Assembly: GCF_000208865.1 (NCBI RefSeq) | Contig: NC_018394.1 | Span: 2,669,797 to 2,733,796 of the forward strand | From: Neospora caninum Liverpool | Taxonomy: Eukaryota; Apicomplexa; Conoidasida; Eucoccidiorida; Sarcocystidae | Direction of reading: 5' to 3' | Length of the DNA: 64,000 bases | Shown: in pieces, positions 36,655-48,664 of the stretch | How the letters are laid out: every line of letters starts with the position of its first letter | How positions within the stretch are numbered: the stretch's first letter is position 1 | Translations under genes and position numbers: made by a program | The notes under the pieces: generated by a model | The model's input: only the letters and a program-made list of their open reading frames with translations | Databases searched by the model: none | What the model was told of the DNA's origin: nothing

Positions 36655-38922
36655 CCGACGGGGGATGCACGCGTCGGAACGCGCGGAATCTCGCAGCCGG
36701 ACCATCAAGGAAATTTGAAAAGGCGACGACGCCAACTGCGACCCCGACAGTCGCGAAGAATTGCGCCACGGAGACGAGCGTGCGGCGAAAAGAGTGAAGT
36801 GTGCATCTGGAGACGGCGTCTCGAGGTGTTGTTTGATCCCCACAGAAGCTTGCAAGCATATCGGTGTGTTTACAAAAGTGGGGAATAAGAGACAAAAGGG
36901 GGATTGGGAGAGCGAAGCGCTCGTGCCGAGCCTGGTGGGGAGGCTGAAGGGGCTGGAGGTGCGGCAGCACGGCGAGGCCGCGAAGACCAGATGGAGCGAG
37001 GCTGTTTGAAGGCAGCTAGAGTAGCGTCTAGAGCCGCCAGGAGAGCTGGAAAGAGGGAACCGGAGTGGAGACATCACCACTCTCTCGTAGGTAACGATTA
37101 TAGGTAACGGTGTAAAAGGCGCGTCAAACACTCTGGCGAATTGCGGTGGTCTCCCGACTGGAAAAGAACGGATAGCGCAGAGCTGTGTTTTGGTTTTTTC
37201 GGGGCAGAAAGACGTTTTTCGAAACGGGAGGCAATCGGACCCGTAGGTGTGGAGCAAAGACAAGGAATCCCGCGGGAGGATCGAAAGGCTGGCGCATCTT
37301 GCCTCTGCCGGTAGTTTCGCGCGCCCGCCGTTCCTCTGGGAGGCGACTCGCCCTCCGCCTCCGTTGGAAATTTTCCCGTTCGTAACGAAGCTCTCAAAAC
37401 ATCGCTCGTGTCCTTCGACGCGCCCTGCGTTCGCGGGGCACTCACGTCTTTCTCGTGCCCTAAGGAGCGGCAACATGCATGCAACCACACAACGCCTGCG
37501 CGGCGGTTGCTGCTTGGCCCCAACGTCGCCCTGCCGTTCCCTTCAGCTGGAACGGGTTAGGGTGCATCTGGCGACAGAAGCGAACTACGCGGCGTGTGGA
37601 GCATACTGCTGTAGAACGGGCACAACAAACGCCTGCGATAGAGAGGGGTGATATAATGACGAAAGACTGCCGCTAAGCGGAGTGTACGTCCAGCTGGCGT
37701 CACCCGTCGGAATGCCGTGTGAGGCTGACGAGGGCGAGAGTCCGCAATAGCCGCGCGTCTTTCGTACTCGAAAAGACGTCTCCGAGATCGCCTTCAACTC
37801 GGGGCTTTCAGCGGGCACGGAACAGACAACAAGGGGGGGCTGTATGTCTCCGTCGCCTCGCTCATGTCGTCCACGGTTAGCTTCTGTGTTTGGCTGTTTC
37901 CCTGTCTCTCGAGCGTGCGCCAGAGAGAACCAAAACCAGAAAGGCTTGTTCCCGTCTTCCGCCCTCGCCTGCAGACGCGGCGCGCCACAGGACGACGCAT
38001 TGAGTTGCCCACACTCACGTGCCGGCCAGAAGTGTCTCCTCTGCGTGCGTGTGTGTGGGTCTAGTAAGGGCCGCCGGGAATGGAGCGGATAGAGCGGAGC
38101 GGGCCACACCGCAGGTTTTCTGTAAAATGCGTCACGCGACGGTCCGCCTCTCCACCTTCCTTCTCCGCGTAGGTTCCCTGCAAAAGATGTGCGTGCGCGT
38201 GTTTACATGTCGAAAGGTTAAGCGAACAAACATCGTTTACATCGAACGGTTTGGAGAACAAAGGCCGAGGGAGACAACGGGGCGCAACGCGAGGCAGAAG
38301 AGGGGGAGGAAAGGGCCAAGTCTCGCAGACTAAAGAAAAGCTTTTTTTTAGCCCCACCTCGACTCCGAATGGGTGACAGTAAAGGCGACGATCTGTTCAC
38401 CTGTTGGGAAGGCTCGCGTCAAACCCCTTGATAAAGACAGAGATGTGGATGAACATGCAGCTTAGCAAAACGGTTAAAGGTGGGTTGTGCATTAGGCGGT
38501 ACGATCCATTCCTAGAAAAGCAGGGACATCAACGACGCGTTGTCCCCCCCTTGGTGACTCATCGTTGTCTCCGCCGTCACTGCATTTCCACTGGTGGCCT
38601 CCCACTCAGCGTGGCAAAACACTCGCCCCGGGCGCAGGTCGACGCTTCGGGCTCCTGGGAGCTAGCTGACTCGCACCTTGGCTAGCTGGCGTGCACCCTG
38701 TCTCCACACCCCCCGTAACTTTTTTCACTTTCTTCCCGATCGCACCACGCTTCCGGCCTTCCGCATCGGTCGCCACGTCCCCCGTTCAGAACATCGACAG
38801 ACCATTCCTCTCTCTCTTTGGTTCCCTTTCTTCGACTCGGCGTCGCGTGCGCCTCTCGGGGCGGCCGAAACCGGGCCATGTTTCTAGCACGCGCCGCTAT
38901 CTCTCGTCAACCCCTGCGAAGC
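36655..38922. other. Intergenic between convergent recombinase and DDX56-like genes
   Basis: Both neighbouring genes end here. Only overlapping Arg- or Ser-rich frames are present, the largest being minus-strand frames at 36535-37488 and 37585-38109. None has a domain, a targeting sequence or a convincing exon structure. The 3' UTRs of both genes should lie within this stretch. Confidence 0.5.
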
Positions 38923-39925
38923 TCAGTGTCGCCTTTTGCCCTTCTTCACCCTTAAGAAGTTGCCTTTCGGCTGGTTCTTCGACAGGTTCTTGTTGTGCTT
39001 CATTTTCCACAGTTTCCTTCCTGACAATGCAGGCAGGTGCTCAGGCGCAGTCTCTGCGTGGTTCGGTTCCCGCGCCAGCTGACTCTCTCGGGTGATCTGG
39101 CGACGACCGCGTTGGGCGCGAGGCCCTCGGCCGGGCCTTCCCGGGCGCCGCTTGTCACTGAAAGGGAACAGACGCACCAGTCAAGAAAGAGCGTGAATTC
39201 GCGGGGAAGCACGCACGCGCCGTCCTCCTTTTTGTCAGCTAAATCGAATTTTGTTCGTATTAGACTGAGAACAAAATAACCAAGCCTTCAACGAAACTAA
39301 CTTTGCGCCAGGCCACCACAGCTCTAGGCTGACAGACCGGCAGTCGAGTCTGCGACGAAGGCGTATCAAGAGAAGAACCGATGAGCCTCTCTCTCGCCGT
39401 GCCCGTTTTTTTGCCTCTCTCGCCGTGCCCGTTTTTTTGCCTCTCTCGCCGTGCCCGTTCCTTTGCCTCTCTCTCCGAGATCCGCTCTGACCCGTTTCGC
39501 GTTTTGTTGCGCACGTTTTGTGTTCCCTACTCCTTTCGCCAGTTGTTTCGCCCTCTTTCCGCGGCCTCACCTTCCAGCCTTGAAGCTCTTGAGAGGATCA
39601 ACGAGCGTCCGACGCTTCAGACCGCGCTTCTCTTGCGTCGCCTGCGTACCCTGCACGGCCTGCGCCTCCACGGCCAGCTGCACGGCTGTTTTCTGGAAAG
39701 AAGGCGCAAAAACAGGTTTCGCAGCTGGTGTGGGGTGCGTCACCACGCCACTTTGCCGCCCCTCCGGAGGCCCACAGCCCCCTGCAAAGGAGCTGCGTCA
39801 CTATATACTACCTTGGGGCGCAAAGAAATCGGACACACCACTTCACCGATAAACATATCCGTATACACATATATATATATATATATATGTGTATCTATTT
39901 ACACCGTATATATATGCATATTAAG

Positions 39926-39962
<37 letters not shown>

Positions 39963-42602
39963 AATATGCACGCATGCAGTTGATTGTATTTATGGATGCA
40001 TGTATATGTATGTATGCGCAAAATACATATCGGTACGAGCCCTAGTGTGGTCTAATGCACGGCGTTGAACGAAGCAAGAGGAGTGTTACCTGCGCCGGAG
40101 GGGTTTGTGCGAGGAGATACGCCGGCAAGTGCTGAAGATGGCCACGGCCCGCCAGAGCGCGATCCTGCCAGGCGCAAAAAAGCGCCGTCGAGAGGCAAAT
40201 ATGAGAAAAAGAGAGCCTCAACAGAGAGACACTCTGGACCATCGAGACAGACTAACCGCGTTCCGAGACCCACGTGGCGGGTGTGAAAAATGCGGAGAAG
40301 GTGTGGAAAACGAAAGGCAAGCAAAAACGTGAAGGGAGTCCGAGGCACCATACGCCCACCGGAGACGCGAATCCGACCAGACCTTGTCTACACGGAGGAC
40401 GGCGGTGACGATCGCCGAGTGGAGGAGGCTGTCCGTGTAGAACCCCTAAAAAACCCCCGACATCCCGGGAAATAACAGAAAGCTTCACCTCTCTTCCGGT
40501 GTGCGTCGGGAGGCATTGCTTCTCACCTTTAGCTGTTTGCATGCGGCGCGCAGGACTTCTTCGTCTCGCGGATTCCGGCGGAAGAAATCTTTCATCTTTC
40601 GCGACCGCAAGACTTCCTGTTGCAGCTCCTTCGCCACGAGGGCTGCGATGACACGCTTCGTCACGCCGCGACAAACATCTTCCACGCGGTACCGGAAACA
40701 TTCAACGTCCTGGAGACGCAGCGAGAGCGGCTTCAATGCTGGAAAGCAAACGACACCGCCAGAAACTCGCCAGCGGCTTGTCCACTGACAGCTCACTGCC
40801 CTTTCAAAATGGGCTTTGCAGCCACGCAGCGTTCCGCCCTTCTCGAGGAGGTGCACATATGCATATATATATATATATATACATGCACATATATATGTAT
40901 ATATATACATATATATACATATATATATGTATAGATATATAGATAGATATCGAAACCCAGCTACACACACAACCTGGCACGTGTTTTCATCGTTGTGGAG
41001 CCGCAGGGGGAGGGGGAACGTGCGGCAATGAGACACCGACCTCTGGAGCGCGCGTGCGCCGACAGCGACAGAAGGAAACGTTCAGACCGGACATTTTCTC
41101 CCCTGTGGCAGACTGCCGAGAGAAGGATACCGGAAAGGGGAAGACACGAGGGAACTGGAAAGAGACAACTCACGTAGCGCAGGCAGCACAGCTTTCGTCT
41201 CGTCGCTGCGGTGTCCTTTTCGTCGTCTGGTTGTTCGTTTCTCACCTGTCGATCCACCGCTATTTCCCTCGCGTCTGAGCTGAACGAGTTTGCGAAGAAG
41301 AAGAACCTCCCGAGCGGCCGTTTGGCTGACTAGACAGACGGACACGCCCTGGGCGCCGCCACGGCCTGCGCGCCCAATTCTGTGAGAGACAAAAAAGCGA
41401 GAAAACGGAGGTGTTCGGATTGCGATTCTGTGCTATGCGGTCAAGCAGCGTTGTAGCCCTGTCGCGTATAAACAGCTAGCAAAGCAAAGCAACGCCTCTC
41501 TCCGCCTTTTCTGTCCTCACCGGTGAATGTAGCTTCGGACACTTCGAGGCATGTCGAAGCTGAGAACGCATGCAACGCTCTGGAGATCCAAGCCTCTGTG
41601 ACTTCCGAATTCGTCGTCCTGCAGAAAAGACCACAATCCAACAATGCCATGGCAAGGCGCGAAACGTGGGGAAGGCGTGACCGCCTTGTGAGGGACAGGA
41701 GACCTCGAAGCGAGAGAAAACCGGTAACGAGGCACGCGTTTCAAACAAGCAAGCTGACCCTCGTAACGCGGACCTGAGACTCCCGCGACAAACCCGCCGC
41801 TCCTGCTCGCCAGGCTTCCGTTGGTTCGCGTGACGTCGCGTGGCGCCGCGCACCAATTACACAGGAATGACCTGGACCCGAAGAGAGTTGCTACCATGCG
41901 TGCTTAGGGTTTAGTGTTTGCCGTATATCGCACGAACGCGCGGGAATGAAACCCTACCGGCATGCGCTTGAAAGCCTCTCGCTTTTTCGGAGCCTCGCCG
42001 CCTTCAGAGGATGCGTCTTTGCGGATTGCTTCCGCCGCAGCCTCTGCGCTGGCGTCGTCCGATTCGTCTTCCTCCTCAGAACTCATTTTTCCATCTTCGT
42101 CTTCGTCTGCGTCTTCATCTGCGTCTTCTTCCTCTTCGTCTTCATCTTCCTCCTCTTCTCCCTCGTCTTCCTCTTCTCCCTCGTCTTCCTCTTCTCCCTC
42201 GTCTTCCTCTTCTCCCTCGTCTTCCTCTTCTCCCTCGTCTTCCTCTTCTCCCTCGTCTTCCTCTTCTCCCTCGTCAGCTTGTGCGTCTTCGTCCCAAGCG
42301 CCGTCAGTCGTGATGAGAATTTCGAGGAGGCCTTTGTTGAATGCCTAAGACGGAAAACAAGGAAGAGCAAGAGCGTCTTTCTTCTGTCTCTTCTCGTGCA
42401 AAAGTACCGTTTGGTTTCGACCTCTTACAACAAAGATACAGGTACGTCTCGGCGCTCGAATCTGACGTTTCAGTACTGCACGCAAAAGTGCACTTCGCCA
42501 GCGCTCTCCCTCCCTCTCTCTCGCTCTCTTGCTCTGTCTCTCTCCCGCTCTCTCTATATATAAATGTATATATATATATACATACATACATACATACATA
42601 CA

Positions 42603-42634
<32 letters not shown>

Positions 42635-45600
42635 CGCTGAGAGAGGGGGGGATCAGGCAGCGTAGACAGAGGCGCCAGGGGCGAAAGGCTAGGCATCGCA
42701 TGCACTGTCCAAAAAAGTGCCTTTCCGCTCTCCTTTCACGTCCCGTGCGCAGGCAAAACCCCAGACAGGCGCGTCGAGCTAAATCCGCAACTCCCATTTG
42801 AGAATCTTTTTTCTGCAAGGACTGTTTCTCCAAATAGGGACGGGTGTAAACCGAGCGCTTGGCGATACGCCAGAAGAAATATTGTCCACTGTGTAGAGTT
42901 CAACGTGCCGTTTGAGCATTCGCACGACGAGAAGTTTGGTGCATAACACGACTGCGTCTGTCGCAAACTCGACCTCGGCTACCGGTGCCGTCCCACGCGG
43001 CACCGCACCGCCTCGACGCACAGGCGCATTTTGGCATCGAAGGAAAACAGTCCCCAGCTTCTTTCAACACGCCGCACGAGGCTCACGAGTTCACCTGTCC
43101 ACTTTCCGTGCTTCTGTGTTTCGTCCCCGTTTCGTTTCCAGCGCGCAGCGGGTCTGTGCTCGCACCTGAATCAGGGACTGACGAGACTCAAGCGAGAGCG
43201 TCGGACTCAGGACGCCGCAGCTGATGCCGAAGCGTTCAAGGAAAATGCGAACGGCGTAGGCGCTGAACGCACACAAGAGCATCTGGTTTCCGGAGGTTTC
43301 GCTTCCCGCGTTGGGCATGTGTCGCCTTGTTTTCTCCGTACGCATGCGCCAGTCGTCTGTTTCGTCTGTTTGTTTTTCATGCCTTTCCCTTCCCACGCAC
43401 CACGCACGACGGCAACACTAGCAGAAGGCTTTGCCGCCGAGTCGCTGTCGCAGAGCTCTCGAGGACGCTTACCCCGCAAACAGCGATGCATCCCCCGAGT
43501 GATGCTTCCACACATGCATACAAATGTCTACAGATTTGCGTCTCCTAATGTAGGAATCTTTACGCTTTTGTAGCTTCTTCACAGTATAGAGATGTTTGTC
43601 GATTCGTGTCTGCTCGTTCGCGCGGCTCACCTGGAGACGCCGGAAGTGAAGATGAGGCACTTCCGAGGGACGAGATCGAGCTTCAGGAAAGCATAGAGGA
43701 CAACCCACTTGTCGCCGGGTTTCGGTAACGAGAGATAAAATTCAGACAGCTGAGACGACGCTTGCTGGAGAGTGTCATCAATCTCCACCATCACCGCTTT
43801 ATGCAAAAGCATCTGCTGTAACTGCGCAACCTGAAAAGCAGGACAAACCCGGCACATGCACTCATTTCTGTATACATTATATATATATATATAATATCTA
43901 AAATATATAGAAGATCTGTCTATAATATATATATATATAATATCTATATAAAGTATATATACATATATACTATAGTGTCCTTTCGCTGTGTCGTTCGCTT
44001 TCCTTGTCCTCTTCGTTTCTCCGCACGACGACTCTGAACTACTAGCTACGTGGTGTCCGCTCTCGCTCTCTCTCTATGCGTCTCTGTCTCTGTCGTCCCC
44101 GCCTTTTTGAATTCTGTTCATTTGACATCCATCTCTGTCTCTTCTCTGTGTCGCTCTCTCCCTCTCTCCCTGTCTCTCTCTTCAAGTAGCTAGCGGTGTT
44201 TTGAAGTTCGCCACGTTCTTCCGCCTGCCAATGTGACCTTCAATCTCCCCCCGGCGCGGTTGCCTCCCTCGCCGCGCGCGCACAGGCATTCTTAGTTATC
44301 TGTCGCCCCTGAGCGTTGCTGCGTAGAGTGTCCTGTGCAGCTGCGCGCCAGGCGCGCAAACTCCACGCCGCGCGCGCGAGAGGCGGGACCGTCAGGCCGT
44401 CTTGCGCCGCTGTCTCGCGGCTCGCTCACCTCTTCGTTGAGCGTCGCGGAGACGAGGAGGGCTTGGTAGTGTCTCTCGGCCGTTGCCGGCAAGCAGGCGA
44501 GAAGTCGGGCCATTTCGCTTTCGAAGCCGAAGGAAAGCAGCAAGTCGGCCTCGTCGGCGACAAGCACTTTGAGGTTTCGCTGCAGCAAACTCTTGATTGA
44601 CGCGCTGCTGTCGAGTTTCCCCAAGTACGCCACCACTCCCGCGGGCGTTCCAATCAGAATGGAAGGCGGCAGGAAAGGCAGAAGAGAGCCCGAAGACGCC
44701 AATGCAGTGTGGTTCACGGTGATCAAGTCTCGGCAGTACTTCAGGAGCGCCACAAAGACGTCGTGAATCTGAAAAGGCAACGCGGAGGCACGAACCGGAA
44801 ACGCACCCACGGTGAGCAGAGGCTATCCATCCGTCTGCGCATTTACGTAACTCTACACAGAAGTTTTTCACATGCATTTATGTACATCTATCTTTCCGTA
44901 ATTTCGTCTAAAAGAAGGTAAGGAGTGCCTCGCGGTTTGACGGCAAGCGTCGTTTCCACACGACTGGCCTTGCGTTTTCGAGTGTCTCCTTCGCGATTCC
45001 CGTTCTGCCTGCCATTCAAAGGGATCTTTGCGATCCGCGTTCGTCGCGCCCTCAGCTCGTTTTGTCTTGTTGCGCGGTTGTCAACGCTCTTCTCACCTGC
45101 AGACAAAGTTCCTTGCTCGGGACCAGGACGAGCGCCTCGAGGCCCTCGGGTCTTGGCTGCGTTGCCTTTTCTTCTTCGCGTCTCTCCAGCAAGCGCTGGA
45201 GCAGCGGCAGGGCGTAGGCGAGTGTCTTTCCGCTGCCGGTGCGCGCCTGCGCGAGAAGATCCTTCCCTTGAAGAGCCAAGGGAATCACCTGCGCAGAAGA
45301 GCGTAAGCGAGAGGAAGCGGACGAAGGCACACACGAAACGCGAGAAAATGGTGTTTGTTGCAACATGCAGTGGAGCGATGAGTCCGGCACAAGAGGGCAC
45401 GGCGCGGCTGGCACATGGGGGGGGGGGGGGGGGGGGGGGGGGAACCCCACCCCCGCAAAAAATGCCGAAACCCTTCCGAAAAGGCAAACAAAGGGCCAAG
45501 CGAAAGCGGGGAAAAACGAGGGGAAAACAACGAGAGCTTTTCCCCCGAAAAGGAGAAACAAGGGGGAACCAAAAAGAGACCCCCCCCCAAAAAACCCAAG

Positions 45601-47379
45601 GCCGGGTGGGGAAAAAAAACCAAGACAAACGGGGGATAAAAACCCGGCCGGACAAGTTGGAGGCGGACCCAAAGGCAGGCGTGCGGATTCCGAAAACATT
45701 GGATTCCCCCAAAACTGGAACAATTGTGGCAAGGCGTGAAAACAACCCCCCTTTCCCTGAACTTGCGTGGAATGCTCCACCTCCTTTTGTTGTACGGTTG
45801 CCCCCCCCAAGCTTTTGTCAAGGTAAAGTGAACTGATTTCCTCAAACTTCTGCAAGGTGTCAAAAAGGCCGATNNNNNNNNNNNNNNNNNNNNNNNNNNN
45901 NNNNNNNNNNNNNNNNNNNNNNNNNNNNNNNNNNNNNNNNNNNNNNNNNNNNNNNNNNNNNNNNNNNNNNNNNCAGGCGAGGAAGGCGGACAGTGCTTCC
46001 TAGGTCTCGAAACGCCCAACGGGGCTCGAAGGAACTCTTTCCCTCGTTGAGATAACTCATGCTTTGTCATCAATAACCCCGTAAATATTCGAATCTCTTA
46101 TGCACATCAAACATCCATTGCAGATCCCAACACTGCCTGCTCCGCTGCGCTTGTGCGTCCACGCAGCACCACCGACTGAGAAAAGGACATGCATGCGTGC
46201 CAGAAAGGCGTCTGACCGTCTTCGTCCGCCACGGCAGCAACGCCGCCTCGATCGAGGGATACCCGCCCCCGCACATCTAGCGTTCGTATTTTCCTAGTCT
46301 TCCTTTCATCCTCGGGTTCTCCTTTAAACTGTCTCTCAGGTGGCCCGTACCCGAAGCGGCGGCTCGATGCCAATCTCAAAGAACAGGGGGTCTGTCTCGG
46401 GGAACACGACGCCAGCGAAAGATGCCGAGACACGTCCGAGAAGGCAAACGAAGGGCCAAGCGAGAGCGAGGAAAGACGAGAGGAGAACAACGAGAGCTGA
46501 TCCCACGAGAAGGAGAGACAAGGAGGAAGCAGAGAGAGAGACCCACACAAAAGACACAAGGCCAGGTGCGGAGAAAGAAGCAAGACAAACGAGGGATAAA
46601 AACGCGGCCGGACAAGCTGGAGGCGGACCCGAAGGCAGGCGTGCGGAGTCCGGAGACAGTGGAGTCGCGCGAAACTGGAACGAGTGTGGCAAGGCGTGAA
46701 AACGACGCACCTGTGCCTGGACGTGCGTGGGATGCTGCAGCTGCATTTGCTGTACGGCTGCACGCGCCAAGCGTCTGTCAAGGTAGAGTGAACTGAATTC
46801 CTCAAACGTCTGCGAGGTGTCGAGAAGGCCTCCTTCGCCCCTTTTCCGAATCACTTTGACGACGGAGGAACCAGAGGCTGAGGAGTCCGCTGGGGGAGAG
46901 ACCGGCTCGGATCCTGGCCCCTCCCCGCTCTCAGTTGAGTCTTCCGAGGCGGGGGGTTGCCGCGCTCGACTTTTTCTAGACTTCTTCCGCTCCTCGGGTT
47001 CCTTTACCCTCCCATCCGCCTCGGCGTCTGCGCAGGAAAGGGCGTTCTCTGAGCTGTTATCCTCGTCATCCACACGCTCGTGCTTAACGCCCTGGGCGTC
47101 GCCTTTCCTCTTCTTTGCTTTCATCGGCGCCGCTCCGTCTGCTTCCGCCTTCTTCCTTCTCTTGCCGCTCTCCTCGCCGGATCGCGCGTTCGCCGAGGCC
47201 TGTGCTTCGTCTGTTCCCGTTGAGTCCGCCGGCTGCGTCTCCATTCGCTTTGCTTCCCGCGCCTCCTGAGAGCGGCTCTTGGACCCAGCCCCGCTGCGCT
47301 TCCGCTCGTTTTCCGGGATCGAAGAGGAGGCGTCGGAAGTGGGACAGCCTTCCTCGAGTACGCCGCTCGAACGCGTCAT
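38923..47379 (-). CDS. DDX56: DEAD-box ATP-dependent RNA helicase, DDX56/Dbp9 family; twelve exons
   Basis: Exons: 47379-46711, 45288-45097, 44768-44430, 43830-43631, 43262-43166, 42344-41958, 41618-41521, 41379-41246, 40738-40527, 40164-40090, 39692-39571, 39157-38923. Phases agree, giving about 919 residues. An acidic, Lys-rich N-terminal extension precedes the Q-motif region (FEEFSSLYLDRRL...THVQ). Then come Walker A ARTGSGKT (about 238-245), VPSKEL, GTPAGV, DEAD (359-362), SAT (394-396), FNKGLLEILITTD, RGLDL and motif VI HRIGRAGRG. The downstream block (ECFRYRVEDVCRGVTKRVI, RNPRDEEVLR, GHLQHLPAYLL, LVDPLKSFKAG) is specific to DDX56/Dbp9, nucleolar helicases of 60S ribosome assembly. The basic tail KLWKMKHNKN...KKGKRRH suits a nucleolar protein. 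An acidic repeat interrupts the segment between ITTD and RGLDL. ATG 47379 is preferred over an upstream Phe/Leu-rich extension. Intron 1 contains the assembly gap. Confidence 0.92.
39395..39472. repeat. 26-bp tandem repeat, three copies
   Basis: The unit cgccgtgcccgtttttttgc plus ctctct starts at 39395, 39421 and 39447. The third copy differs by two substitutions. It lies inside the last intron of the DDX56-like gene. Confidence 0.9.
39861..39969. repeat. TA microsatellites bounded by a 13-bp perfect inverted repeat
   Basis: Two TA tracts (about 39866-39890 and 39928-39957) lie in the intron between DDX56-like exons 10 and 11. The arms gcatattaaggta (39916-39928) and taccttaatatgc (39957-39969) are perfect complements flanking the second tract, so the whole can fold as a long hairpin. 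Confidence 0.9.
40858..40950. repeat. TA/CATA microsatellite
   Basis: Alternating TA with acatgcacata and agatagata interruptions lies in the intron between DDX56-like exons 8 and 9. Confidence 0.9.
42156..42276 (-). repeat. 18-bp coding minisatellite, acidic hexapeptide repeat
   Basis: The plus-strand unit tctccctcgtcttcctct is repeated six to seven times without a break. Read on the minus strand in exon 6 of the DDX56-like gene it encodes a Glu/Asp/Gly hexapeptide (EEDEGE). The plus strand also reads open as poly-Ser/Pro, which is a shadow. Confidence 0.93.
42554..42632. repeat. (CATA)n microsatellite
   Basis: A run of about twelve CATA units follows a short TA tract, in the intron between DDX56-like exons 5 and 6. 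Confidence 0.95.
43871..43975. repeat. Interrupted TA-rich microsatellite
   Basis: Three TA runs are separated by ctaaaa and gaagatctgtc. They lie in the intron between DDX56-like exons 3 and 4. Confidence 0.9.
45419..45873. other. Low-quality false duplicate of 46401-46833 (contig end)
   Basis: From about 45440 to the N run this segment aligns almost without gaps to 46401-46833. The differences nearly always change a base to that of its neighbour, creating homopolymers (gagag to aaagg, cacgag to cccccg). A run of about 23 G at 45419-45441 starts it. This is the signature of an untrimmed poor sequencing trace at a contig end, not a gene copy. It contains a garbled version of the end of DDX56-like exon 1 and should not be annotated as coding. 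Confidence 0.9.
45874..45973. other. Assembly gap (100 N)
   Basis: One hundred N bases join two contigs within intron 1 of the DDX56-like gene. The round number suggests a gap of unknown size. Because the left flank duplicates sequence on the right, the contigs probably overlap and the true intron is shorter than drawn. Confidence 0.97.
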
Positions 47380-48664
47380 CTTGGGCGTGAGATAAACGAG
47401 GAAGAGCAACGGCAAAGGGGAAGGAAGGAACGGAAAGAAAGCAAAGGAGGGAAGGGAGAGGATAGGGAACAGTCCCAAAGAGGGGAGACAAAGGAAAGAG
47501 GTGATAGATTGAAGAAGGCGCGAATGATCGAGCGGTTAGGCCTACGCAAATTTGTCACGATATTAAACTGTCGATTTAAAAATATCCGAGGTAGATGCAT
47601 GCATGTACGAGAGATGCACGCAGAAAGAAAAAAACACGTCTCCGAGGCACGGTTCGCACGTAGAAGGAGAGATCAAAACGGACAAGGGACAGCGGGCAGC
47701 GAGGAGAGTGGGGAAGAGAAAAAAATGGGTATTTTAAAAGTTTTTTGTCTCACGACGAAGCACGAGATAGGCTGTTCGCGCGCTGTTGTGGGGCGAGAAC
47801 GGAGGGCGCTTTGACCACCAACCAAGGGAAAAGCGGGAAAGGCGGGAGTCTCTGCCTTCCCTTCTTCGACTTTTCCTCGAACTCGAACTACTCTCAAGTG
47901 TGAGTAGCGTCTTTTTTAAAAATGAAAGGGGCGGGAAAACGCGCGTTTCCTCCTGCTCTTCCGCGGTGATCTCCACTTGACTCTCCGGGGCCTTTCCGTG
48001 CATGCACTCCAGCGCCTGCGCATGCAGCCGTTGCCGGGCAGCAACAATCGACGCCTCAAGGCGCATGAAAGAGCCTTCTCGATTCGCCGCGTCTTGAAAA
48101 GCCCAAATAAAGTCGAGAATGCCTCTGCTTTGCAAGATTTAGGCGTCTTCAACACTTTGCTCAACCTCCGTTCGCAACGGGGAAAACCCCAGCGTCAGTC
48201 CGAGACAAAACTGAGGTGGACGGACACTCAACACGGTGCGGACGACGCCGCTCGTGCCTGGGTTTGACTGTGGGCTGTTTGTGGAAAGGAATCGCCGCGA
48301 AAAAGTTTTCTGTGTTTTCTTTTCGTCACGATTCTCTGTTCCTTTTGGAAATTTCAGATTGTGCTATCTCCACTTCCTCGAAATTTCTTTGCAACTCTCG
48401 TTCCTCAGGGACGGCGAGGCCTGCGAGCTTGCCGCCCTGCTTCCTGCTACACCTGCGCGTGCCCACGTCGGCGGGGCTCGGAGATCGTTTCTGCGAAGAG
48501 GCAAAACTCCGCTTTCTTCGCCAAAATGTGAGACGGAAACTGCGCTGGAAGGTGAGCTAGGAACAACTCTTTTTCGCTTTCATCGGCGCACGCAGTTGCT
48601 CCCAGCGTTAGCTTCTTTCTCAGAAAAAGGAGCGATCTGAACGAAAGCCGAACGAGAGAGAAAC
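47380..48664. other. Divergent promoter region of DDX56-like and TYW5-like genes
   Basis: The two genes start in opposite directions from this 1.3-kb stretch. A minus-strand frame at 47734-48135 has a helical-looking N-terminal part but no ATG at its upstream end and no recognisable domain. I treat it as leader or chance sequence. Confidence 0.5.

Noticed and set aside
41962..42348. Plus-strand Ser/Pro repeat frame of 128 codons
   Set aside because: It is the antisense of the acidic repeat in exon 6 of the DDX56-like helicase, whose sense frame joins helicase motifs in phase.
45285..46073. Minus-strand frame running through the N gap, with a second Q-motif-like stretch
   Set aside because: The coding-looking part is the low-quality duplicate of exon 1, and the rest spans undefined bases.
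47734..48135. Minus-strand frame of 133 codons with a helical N-terminal part
   Set aside because: It has no ATG at its upstream end, no domain, and sits in the divergent promoter interval. Kept only as a remark in that entry.
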